DNA of 64,000 nucleotides, from the NCBI GenBank assembly GCA_963930655.1, contig OZ005621.1, positions 16,913,001 through 16,977,000 of the forward strand, given 5' to 3'. Source of the DNA: Myrica gale. Its lineage: Eukaryota > Streptophyta > Magnoliopsida > Fagales > Myricaceae. Shown in pieces: positions 23,147 through 35,600 of this stretch. The notes below the pieces were generated by a model. That model had not been told where the DNA came from and made no database searches. It saw only the letters and a list, made by a program, of their open reading frames with translations. A program made the translations under genes and the position numbers. Position 1 is the first letter of the stretch, and each line of letters opens with the position of its first letter.

Positions 23147-23677
23147 GTAAGTTTATATGTTGTGTCTATTTATCTCCAAATAACACTACAATCAATACTA
23201 TACATTTTTGGTGGGGGAATTGTAACATATCTTGCATCTCTATCTTTGTATGATTTTTCTTATAAGTTCTATAATCCTGGGTTTGTTTTGCCTATTTTGG
23301 TAATTAAATTATTATAAATAAGATTACTCATATGAACAGGGAAAAAAATAATGAAAGGCGCAGACATGATAAACTAAAAGGCTGCCCACCCCTAAAAGCA
23401 TGAATTTCCTAAATTTCTGATCGATACAAAGCTTCGGCCCGGGGGGTGTATTCTATTTTTTCCCACATTTGTACTCGTGACCTCTTTTTTGTTTTATGCT
23501 GCCCTCCGCCACCCCCCCCCCCCCCCCCCCCCGGGCCCCGTCTTTGAGTCCAAGCGGCCATTGAAGACCCGTTCCTGAGGCCTGGCCTCAGATTTTGGGC
23601 TCGGGGTGTTTCCGAGATATCAGATCCCTTGCAAATAATGATTTCGTGATAAAGAAAACAGAAAACGGAAAGGAAAA
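23147..23677. promoter_or_regulatory. AMSH1 upstream region with poly-C tract
   Basis: Contains a C homopolymer of about 20 bases near 23512-23532 followed by GGGCCCC, then a C/G-richer stretch up to the ATG. It is the likely promoter and 5' UTR. No motif is assigned with confidence, and the homopolymer length is unreliable. Confidence 0.35.
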
Positions 23678-26600
23678 ATGAGGTCGTCTTCTGGGAGGAT
23701 TAACGTCGCTGCGAGTGCACAGAAACTTGTTGTCGATAATCGAATTTCGCTCCGGTACTACTTCCGGATCGCCGATAACATTCTCAGACAGGTTTCACTG
23801 CTTTCTTCTTAAAATTTCTTGATACTTTTGAAGTTTTCACTTCAGGATTGGGTATTCTATTGTTTTTTGAATATTACTTTCGGATTGTTATCCATACGAG
23901 GATTGAATTGTACATGCTTTGTGTTCTTTTTTTTTTTCATCGTGTGTTTTGTTTTTAGAAGTGTCAGCCTAGCTAGTTTGAATCGGTTGGTAGATGCATT
24001 ACAATGTTTGGTGCAAAGGCTTGTATAAACTTTTGATGACAAAAAGATTGGTTGCTTGTAGTATTTTGAACCATCGCAGAACTTTCAGTTAAGGATTTGG
24101 GAGTTTTAGGTAGATGTTTGATGCCGTTATCAAAGAAGATGGTGCATTCTGACGCCTATTCATCCAATTTTGTGCCTTTTTGACCAGGAACTATTTGGGG
24201 CCTTTCTTTATGTTCTACGAAGTTTAGGGACTTAAGCTATGACTACTGATTAGGGGATGGTTATTTTGGCTGTTCTTACACTCGAAAATTGTTCGTTAAG
24301 TGACATTGACTTTCTGAGGTTGCATAGCAGAAGATTAAGTGCCTTCCTGGGCAGTTGTGGTGGTGGATATACATTTAACCGTTCTTTGAAAGAACTCTCT
24401 CAGATGCACCTTCAAACTAGATTGAACTCTGATTTTAGCATTTGGATGATGAGACAGGCTTCTGAACAACTCTTTGGAGGTTGGTGGTTTAGTGTTAAAA
24501 TTTGTGTATCTGTTTTGGTGTCAAGTGTAATCAGATACAACCGTCCTTCAGTATTATTCAGTAATACGTTGAGCCGTTGGCTTTTGAGAAGGAGAGTCTC
24601 TTCGTCTGTTTATATTGATTGTTTGCTTGTGTTAGCTTCTCAATCCGCATTATCTGGCGTCATTGGGATACTTGCTATAGAAAGAGGTTGGATTTTAAGT
24701 CTTAGTTAAGAATAGGTTTCTCTTGGAACTTTTTGTAGCTTGCTTAAACTTATAACTAAAGGTCGACCTTCTCTTGGGAGACAATTGAAGTGGCATTATA
24801 GATTTCAGTGCAGGATGGGTTTCAAATGTCAAGTGACTGTCCCAAAGTGATAATATTAAGGTTTTTGGTAGGCATTGTTGTTAAGGGAGGATAATGAATG
24901 AGTAGTGGTCAAAGGGGTATCGCTTTTTGACTCGGATGATTTTTTGATAAATAAGTCAATCTCATTAGAAAACGCGAAAACAGTACAAGGATCTATACCG
25001 AATCCGCTTAGTCTAAACAAGCAACAAAACTTAGGAAATCCTGAAAATCAACAAAAGGGCATCCTAACATCGCATTAGCCCAAGAATAAAGAGTAAGTAA
25101 CAAAAAACCCTGCAACTTATCCAAAGACAAAGAAACATCGTCAAAACATCTAGAATTTCGCTCCCTCCAAAGACAACACCAAATACACAAAGGAATCATT
25201 CTCCAAAGAGCCTTCGCAAACGGATTAGAAAGCTTCCTATGCCAAATCCACAACACATCAACCACCTTCTCCGGCATCACCCAATGAAAATTAGCAATGG
25301 TAAGAACATGGTTCCAAAGACTGCGCGCCAAGGAACAATGAAGTAACACATGATCAACCGATTCCCCATCACCACGATAAAGATAACACCAATCAACTAT
25401 ACAAACTCCTCGTCTTCTAAGATTATCGGTAGTAAGAATAGACCCGTGCATGGCCTCCCACACGAAAAAAAGAGACCCTCGGCATTATGACCTCCACACG
25501 CTCTTCCAAGGAAACGACAAGCTATGACCACCTTCAAGAAGATAATACATAGATTTAACCGAAAAAGGCACCCTTCGTAGAACCCGTCCAAGACAACTTG
25601 TCCTCCACCCCCTATGAATCACCGCTCCGTACAATAAGGAAAAGAACGCGGAAAAATCCTCTACCTCCCAATCATTGGCATCTCTAACAAAGGGAACATT
25701 CCATACTATAATACCATCGCTTCCCACCATACAATCCGCTACCATTGCCTCCACGTAGCGAGACAAGGAATAAACAACAGGGAAAGCCCAAGATAACGGT
25801 TTATCCCCACACCACCAATCGTGCCAAAAGCTCACCCTCGAGCCACTACCCACCAAAAATCTGGTATGCTTGCTAAAAGCATCCCAACCCCGACTAATGA
25901 ACCTCCAGAGACTTACACCATAAGACCCTCTGCAAGGGGCAGTTCGCCAATCACCCGCAACACACCCATATTTAGCCACAATGACACCCCTCCAAAGACT
26001 ATCTCTCTCTTGCGCAAAACGCCACAACCACTTGCTCAAAAGAGCTTTATTAAACAACGAAAGTCTGCGAATCCCCAACCCTCCAAACATTAAAGGAGAA
26101 CACACCGACTCCCACTTCACAAGATGGAACTTGTGCACATTCTGATCACTACCCCAAAGGAAGTCTCTCTGAATCTTCTCCAACCTATTCGCCACCGCCG
26201 CAGGGATAGGAAACAACGATAGGAAGTAAGTTGGGAGGCAAGAAAGGGTGGATTTGATAAGGGTGAGCCTACCACCTTTGGATAGATACATACGCTTCCA
26301 ACCCGCAAGCCTTCTCTCCATCCTCTCAATGATACCATCTCAAATATGAACACTCTTAAAACCTGCCCCCAACGGAAGCCCTAAATATCGCATAGGAAGG
26401 GAAGACACACTGCACTCCAAAATACCCGCCAACTCCTGAATATTATCAACAGAACCAATGGGGATAACCTCGGACTTAGAAAAATTAATTCTAAGGCCCG
26501 AGACCATCTCAAAACACAAAAGGAGGCAGCAAAGACTCCGCAAACAACAAGTGAGAGATAGTCACACTCCCCCCGGAACCACCTCCCACCACAAAACCCT

Positions 26601-29600
26601 CCAATCTTCCATGCTCAACAACTCTCCCCAACATACGACTGAATGCCTCCATAACAATCACAAAAAGGAGGGGAGAAAGGGGATCCCCTTGTCACAATCC
26701 ACGAGAACTACCGAAGAAGCCTTGCGGGCAGCCATTAACCATAACTGAAAACTTCACCGTCGAAATACAAAACAAGATCCAGCTGCACCATTTTGCACCG
26801 AAACCACATCTTCAAAGAAGGTATAACAAAAACTTTCAATTCACGTGATCATAAGCCTTCTGAACATCCAACTTACAAATAATGCCCGGAACACCCGACC
26901 TCAATCGAGAATCAATGCACTCATTGACAATGAGCACCGAATCCAAAATCTGCCGCCCCTTAACAATGGCGTTTTGAGAAGGAGAAATAATCTTGGCCAG
27001 CAAAGTGCTCAATCTATTAGCCAAAACCTTGGCCAAAATCTTGTACACGCCCCCCACAAGACTAATGGGACGAAAATCCATAAGATCCACCGCACCCGGC
27101 TTCTTGGAGATAAGGACAATGAAAGAAGAATTCAAACACCGAACAAACTTCCCCACCCGCGCAAACTCATTAAACATCAACATAACATCATTTTTTGACA
27201 ATATCCCAGCAAGCTTGAAAAAAAGTTAATGAAAAACCATCCGGACCTGGCGCCTTATCACCATTAAGACTGTGGACCACCCCAGTCACCTCCTCCACGT
27301 CAAAAGGTCTTTCGCCCTAATCAGCATCAATCCCCGAAACTTCTTAAGGGACCTTACTGAATTCATTTTATGTTGGTCGTATTGACCCCCGAGTTTGTAG
27401 AACAGTGTTCCTGCAAATATTCCCAGCACAATTGCCTGCTGGTGGTATTTTATCCAAACTCAGGGGACTTCGTCTTGTCTGGGGTGTATATTTGGAAACC
27501 AGAGGATTTTTGGTTATTGGTTTTTAGGAATCTGAACCCTTCGACAGTGAAATTTATCTTATCTGTGCTAAAAAGAACAATTTGGTCCTATTGAAGCTCC
27601 CCTTGGATTTTGGACCAAAATCCAAGAACCAAAATTTCCCTAAGAGCAATAGTAAATGTAGCCTTCAAAAGCTATCTTGACTAGTCCTTTTGAAGTTAAA
27701 ATGCAGATATGGCTAGCGCTTTCTTAGATCGTTACAATACCCTTGTGACATTTGTGAAGGATAGGCAAATTTTATTTTGATCTTTGCTTGTTTGTTTTAA
27801 GTGCCCCAACAAGAACACGGTTTTGGAAGGGTACTGCAAACTTGAGAAACTATCTGGAAGGGTTTGTGTTATCAGTTTAACAAAGGATGTTCTATCCGTG
27901 TTTTGTTGGATATGTGGAAGGTATCTTTAGTCCTTTTCCTTTAGTTTCTCTGAGGGTGGCGAAGATGTCCTTCACAATGATTTCAAACTCGATATTACTT
28001 CATAAATTGGTCAGCAGAAGATAGGACATGGTCACTCCCAACTGTCAGGAATACACATTCTCATCATCTTTGGTAAAAAGCTCACCTAGAAGTCTAATTT
28101 TTTAATGGTGAAAAAATCATGGTTCTAGCCTCGTTAAATTAGAAGAGAACCAAAATAGGTTTTCTATCGGAGGCTTTTTTAGGAATTTTCCTGATTCAAA
28201 GTATTTACTCTTAAAAAGTGGGTAGTTGTTTGAATTGGCTGTAATTAGTTTATTCTTTCTTGGGTTTCAGTGTGTGTCCTGTATAGTTGGTAGTTGAAAG
28301 GTTTTTTCCTTTCCCATCAAGAGTGTTTAACAGAAAGTTATAATCTATTTTCTTTGTCCATTTCTTTTGCACTAAATGACCTCTCATATTCCAATTTACT
28401 GGTTAAATTGTAGGCTGACATCTTTCGAAGGGAGGAGAATATCATTGACCTATATGTTATGCTTCTAAGGTTTTCAAGGTAAGAAACGAAGTTAAGTTCG
28501 TGTTATCCACTTATATGTATTAACTGCCTGGCTTGTGACAGCCAGGTTAGACTTCTATGTATTTTTGGGGAGGTATTTGGAAGACCACTGATCTGGTTCA
28601 GTTCTGTTCCATATTGTATCTGAAAGAAAATTAGATCTTTCTATTAGTGATCTTTTTTTTTTCCAGCCTTAAGCAGGGAATACTATCATGTTGCTGTTGC
28701 AATTCATCAAAATTCAGTTCAAACTTGTTTCTGTTTATCAAGAATAAATATTCTAAGTAGGTTTTAGCATAGATATATATCTAGTGCATACCTAACCACC
28801 TACAACAATAATATGGTGTATTGACGAGAATAGAAAATAACAGTAGAGATTATAACAAATGAATGACGTGGGCTCGTTTTCTTTCTCACCACCTATGTGT
28901 GCATATATAGTACTAACTACACAGTTTTTTCCCATATTCAATTGGTCATTGTATGACCAATTTTTTCAGTCTGGAAAAAGGAGTTGGGAAAAGGGGGGGG
29001 GGGGGGGGGGTTGTTAACTTCTTTACAAATTTTGGCATATAAAGGAACGGTCAACTTTTAATAGGAATGTTTATATAGCAATGCCAAATTCAAAACTACT
29101 CTTTTTTGGAAAATGCATGTGAAAACACCTAATTTAAAAACCTGCTTTTGTTGGAGTCTTACAACTGAAGAACCAAATTGGAAACTGTTTTTGTCTCGAA
29201 TACATCAGGTCCATTTTGAGTTAGTGTCAAATTTCAAATCAGTTTTCCTAACCAAAAGTTTAGCAAAATGAAAACAATTAAAATCAGTTATGCCATGTAA
29301 AGCTCACTTCTGTGAAATTTCAAGTGTTCCCTTTAGTATCTTTGGAAGTGCATCAGGAACTACTTTGTGTTCTATTTCAGTTTGGTCTCTGAGACAATAC
29401 CATGTCACCGAGATTACGGATCATCTCTTCAAAGCCAGAAAGTTTATTTGAAACAGGTACTTCTGTCTGTCCTTTCCTACCCATGCTTATGTAATTTTTT
29501 ATTACAACTTTCATTGCACAAGTTGATTAATTTACATCTTTGTAGAAATTATTGGTTGCCTTGGCTGAGCTGGAGAAGTTGAAGCCTGCAGTTCAGCAGA

Positions 29601-32600
29601 AGATCAATGACTTCAACAGAAAACATACCTATCAAATAAATGGGCAGGGCCAGTTTCATCAAAATAATTCATTGGAATGGTCTCCAGTTAAAACAAAACC
29701 CTTAACTAATCATGATGCTACAAAGGTACAGTTACTGCTGCTTAATAGTAGCACAAACTCTTATCTCATTTCAGTTTGCTAAATTATGCTTCACCAGTTC
29801 CGTTTTAGAGTGGTCACATTTTTTAGTTAGTTTAGTCCTTAGGCCATGCAATGATCTTAATCTCTCATTATGATTTCTATTCTTTCTTTATCCTGCTCTT
29901 ATTTTTTCCCCATCCATGGAGATAAAAGTTCTGCTTCAATGTTTCAAAGTTTTTTCTACGTCTGACAGGGAGCATTACCAGCTGCAGAACGATGGGGGAA
30001 TCGAGGTTCATGGCTTCAACAACCATCATATGCCAGGCCTGTTGAAGATCAAGTCCTCAGATTGTAAGCTAATTTACGTACTCTTAAAAGTATAGTCCTC
30101 AAAGACATTGAAGTTGCTTTCCCTACTAACAATGTGCAGCAGATACCTACTATCAGTCATGAATATGGCACAGTTGAGTCGAGTTGTTTTGTCTCATGCT
30201 GTCTCCAAACTAAGCGTGGTTAGTTGTAGTCAAACAGATAGGATGTTTGCATGTGTCTGCAACCAAATATGGTCCTCATCTTAAGCAGATTCTTCTGTCT
30301 GGAAATTTCTTGTTTATTGTTATGCTTAACTTTGTATTTACCATGGGAGCATTGCAGCTTACAAAAATATGATAATTTTGTGCAGTAAATAAAAAATGCT
30401 GATGTTATTGACTTTATTTTCTGCCAACAGTGTCATTAGAATATCCCTGACTGTAGATACTGGTTTGGATTTTTTTTCCCAGCATTACATTTCTAATAAG
30501 CAAAAACTAGTAGATTTGCTTGTTTGAATGAAACATGGTCTTATCTTGAGTTATTTTTCTGCATATTTCTATTGACAAACTGCTGGTACTATAAGTGGCC
30601 TGCCATGTGCCTTTGCTGTTAACTGTATTTGTTGGCAAGATAATGAGCTTAATATTGAGGCAATTGGATTCAACTCAAGTAAGCCTTAATTGAAAATTAA
30701 TTAGTATTTTATCAATCATGAAACCATTTTATTATATATTGTATATATTAGCAACCTGGGCTTAGCTAAATAATAAGGGGAGTTCCATGTATCAATATCA
30801 CTTTGACCCACCAACAGCAGCACTCTCCCTGGTGATGTCAGTAATATATGAATACAAAGAACGAGTTGGGGGCCAGCTTAATCTATAGCAAGCTAATTCC
30901 AGGAGAAGAGTTTCTAAAATATTAATCAATTGAATCGGTCGGGACCGATTTCTACTTCAGATTTTATTTGTCTTCTGGGCTCTATAATTTATACAGTACA
31001 TCTGATGATGGAGAAGTGAGTTTTTGATCATATGGATCCTTTGGTTTCGTTCATTACCAGCTTCTTTGTTTGCTTCTCGTAGATCTTTCAGTATCCCACA
31101 ACCGAAGCAGGAAACGCTCTCCAGACATTCAATCTTGGGTCCCAATGGGCTTTATGGGCATTGGCAACCACCTATAAGTGATAAAGGGGTATGACCCTAT
31201 CTTGCGATTTCTTTTGCTTCAATGCAGAACCCTGCTAACATCTCTTTTTTATGTAGGTTCAATATCCAAGCAATATAGATTTGACTCCGGTTGAAATCCC
31301 AAGGTTGGCCTCTAGTTAAGTAGCTTTCTCTTTTAGTGGTTGCGGATCTCTAGATAGATCATATCTCAGTTGATGGGGAACATATAAAGGATACTTTCTG
31401 TAAAGCCATTGTTTTATTGTAGACAGTAACTTGACTTGTTTTTTTTTTTTGATAAGTAAGACAATTTTATTAGAATAAGCGGTAACAGTACAAGGGTCTA
31501 TACCGAAAGCGTTTAATACATACACGCCAAAAAGCTAAGGAAATCATCAAAGTCGACAAAAATGCCCCCTAAAACCGCATTGACCCAACAAAACAAGGAA
31601 AATAACATAAACCCTTGCAACTTCACAATAGACAAAGCAACATCCTCAAAGCATCTATTGTTCCGCTCCCGCCAAAGACTCCACCAAACACACGAGGGAA
31701 TCATTCTCCAAATGGCCTTGGCAACGGGATTAGAGAGCCTTCTACGCCAACTCCAAATCACATGCACCACCGTCGCCGGCATAACCCAATGAAAGTTCGT
31801 GATGCTAAGAACATGGCTCCAAAGCCCGCGCGCCAATGGACAATGAAGAAGCACATGGTTAACCGACTCTCCGTCGCCACGACACAGAAAACACCACTCC
31901 GCCATGTAGACCCCTTTTCTCCGAAGGTTGTCAATGGTAAGAATTCGCTCATGCATCGCCTCCCACACGAAGAAGGAAACCCTCATAGGGCATTGCGCCC
32001 TCCACACCCCTTTCCAAGGAAGAGACACGTTAGTCTTCTTAGCCAAGAACTGATACATGGATTTGACCGAGAATACACCATTCGCTGAGGCAGGCCAAGA
32101 CAGCTGATCCTCCTCCCCTTGCCGTAACTTCACGCGGTACAACAGAGAATAAAAGGCAGAAAATTCATGGACCTCCCAATCATTCGCATATCTCACAAAG
32201 GGAACATTCCATGCCACAATGCCCTCCCTTTCTGCCATACAATCCGCCACCATAGCCTCCTTGTACCGGGCTAACGAAAACACAACCGGGAATGCCATTG
32301 ACAATGGGCGGTCACCACACCACCACTCATGCCAAAAACTTATCCTCAAGCCACTGCCCACAGAGTACCTGAGAAGCGGATGAAAATCAGCCCATCCCTT
32401 GGAAATGAAACGCCACAAACTCACTCCATACGACCCCCGGGTGGGGCAGGTACTCCATTGGCCCACAGAGCATCCATATTTGGCAGCGATGACTACCCGC
32501 CAAAGTCTATCTTGCTCGTTAGCAAAACGCCACAACCATTTGCACAAAAGAGCCCTATTGAACAACTTGAGACTACGAAGTCCCAAGCCCCCATAGGACA

Positions 32601-35600
32601 ATGGAGAGCATACCAAGTCCCACTTCACAAGATGATATTTCGTCACACCCCCACAAGTACCCCAAAGGAAGTCCCTCTGAAGCTTCTCCAACCGGTTAGC
32701 TACCGCAACCGGGATAGGAAACAAGGAGAGGAAATAGGTGGGTAGACAAGAGAGGGTAGACTTAATGAGGGTAAGCCTACCACCCTTAGAAAGGTACATG
32801 CGCTGCCAACCCGCCAACCGGCGCTCCATCCGCTCGAGGATCCCATCCCAGATCTGAACACTCTTAAAACGGGCACCCAACGGCAGCCCAAGATAAGTCA
32901 ACGGCAAAGAAGACACCCGACACTCCAAAATCCTCGCCAGCACTTGCACAGAAGCAACATCACCTATAGGAATAACCTCGGACTTTGACAAATTGATGCT
33001 CAATCCCGACACCGCCTCAAAACACAAAAGGAGACAGCGGAGACTCCTAAAATGACTCACCTCTGCCCCACACATCACCAATGTGTCATCAGCAAAAAGC
33101 AAGTGAGAAATGCTCACACTACCATCGCCGACCACAAAACCCTCTAAACGACCGTGCTCCACTGCATTCGCCATCATGCGGCTGAAAGCTTCCATAACTA
33201 TCACAAACAACAGAGGAGAAAGAGGGTCCCCTTGTCTTAACCCGCGTGAGCTACTGAAAAAACCATGGGGACAGCCATTAACCATAACGGAGAACTTCAC
33301 CGTCGAGATACAAAAAGAGATCCAGCTACACCATTTGTCCCCGAAGCCGCAACGTCGAAGAAGGTATAGTAGAAACTTCCAATTCACATGATCATAGGCC
33401 TTCTGAACATCCAACTTACAAAGCATCCCCGGCACCCCCGTCCTCATCCTAGAATCGATACACTCATTGGCAATGAGCACCGAGTCCAAAATCTGCCTCC
33501 CACGAATAAAGGCATTCTGAGAGGGTGAAATAATTTTATCGACTACAAGCTTCAATCTATTAGCCAAAACCTTGGCTAGAATCTTATAAACACTCCCCAC
33601 AAGACTAATGGGGCGGAAATCTTTGAGCTCCACCACACCCGGTCTCTTAGGAATAAGGACAATGAAGGAGGAGTTGAAGCTCCTAACAAACTTCCCATCT
33701 CTCGCGAACTCATTAAACATCAGCATCACATCCTCTTTAACGACGTCCCAACAGGCTTGAAAGAAGGCAAGGGAGAAGCCGTCGGGGCCCGGTGCCTTGT
33801 CCCCATTAAAACTACGCACCACCTCAGACACCTCCTCCAGATCAAAGGGTCTTTCGATCCATTCAGCATCCTCTCCGGGAATAGAATCAAACACAAGACC
33901 ATCCACCAACGGACGCCACTGGAAAGGCTCCTCGTATAGAGAGGAGTAATAATCCACAATCTCTGCAGTAATCCGGCCAGGATCCTCCACCACCTCTCCC
34001 TCCACCTCCAAACTCGATATACAATTCGCTCTCCTGTGGGAATTGGCAATACGGTGGAAGAACTTAGTACATCGGTCACCCTCCTTCAGCCATAGCGCCT
34101 TAGACTTCTGCCTCCAACTAACCTCCTCCAATAGAATCAATTTTTCCACTTCCTGGGCGACCTCCGCCTTCCTTGCCTGCCCCTCCTCGAGAAGCTGACC
34201 CCCCTCATCCAGGGCATCCAAAGTCTCAAGCTCACTCAATAAGGTCATTTTCCGAACACTCAAGTGGCCAAAGACATCCCGATTCCACTCCAGAAGCTTG
34301 TATTTCAGCGCCTTTAATTTAGATTGCAGCACAAAGCTTGGTGAGCCCCGAAAGTCAAAACCAAGCCACCACTCCTTTACCAAATCCAAAAATTCATCCA
34401 CCCTCAGCCACATATTTTCAAAGCGGAACGGCTTCTTACTACCCCCAAACATACCACTCTCCAACAAAATAGGGAAATGATCAGAGAACAACCGCGACAA
34501 CCTTCTCTGAATAAGATCCGGGAACAAAGACTCCCACGCTGGACAAACAAGGAAACGGTCAATCCTCGACCAAGACGAAGCAGAACGACCACTGGACCAA
34601 GTGTACACCCCACCAACCAACTCGAGGTCCACCAACCCAAGATCAGACAGAAACTCCGAAAAATCTAACATGGCACTCCTGGAACCCCCGCCACCCGAGC
34701 GCTCACTAGGAAAGCGAGTCACATTAAAGTCTCCCCCAATACACCAAGGCAAACTCCACCAAGAATGCACCCCCACTAACTCATCCCATAAAATCTTCCT
34801 ACGACAATCATCATTAGGGCCATATACACCTGAAAAGCTCCACCGGATGCCGTCATCCACATTACGAAAGCTCAACGACACAGAAAAAGAACCCACACAA
34901 GACTCAATCAACTCCAACGAACGAGTATCCCAAATACACAGAATGCCTCCCGAAGCACCAACCGCGTCCAGACAACACCATTGTACATGAGGCCCACCCC
35001 ACAACCGCCGCACCAGTGCTCGAGTCATCTTGGCAACCTTAGTTTCTTGAAGACACACTAAATCACCCTTCCACCCTCGGAGCAAATTCCCTACACTTTT
35101 GCACTTTTCCCGATCGTTCAACCCCCGCACATTCCAACATACAATACGAGGCTTCATAAAGAAGTGACTAGAGCCCTCCCCACCTTCCGACCCCGACGAG
35201 AACCAGACGAACTCCCATCGTAATTCACAGAACTCTCCAAAGATTTTAATTCCCGAAGTAACTTACCACCTGATTTGCCCTTCCCCCGCTCCACCTCCAA
35301 GGCAGCAAATAGATGCATGAGATCATCTTCGTAACCATCACAGGATACCCCCACCAGATGCCTGAAAGATGTTACCATCTCCAGAACCCACGTAGATGGA
35401 ATAGTGCTCCCCCCCTGAACCCTCACATCCCCCGGGTGGACTGCCCGAAGGGGCACTGTGCAGACCCCATCTCCCTCACCATCGATAGCCACCAGCGCAG
35501 TCAAAGAGGCATCCTCATCCCCCAACTCAGATAACCTGGAAGGAACGGCAACAGGATCCCCTCCGAAAGAGCAGATTCCTTTGGAAAATCCTTCACTGGA

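Noticed and set aside
25821..26093. Plus-strand open frames opposite the intron-1 LINE (25821-26093, 26458-26748, 26845-27229)
   Set aside because: They are antisense shadows of LINE ORF2. The minus-strand translation carries the reverse transcriptase motifs.
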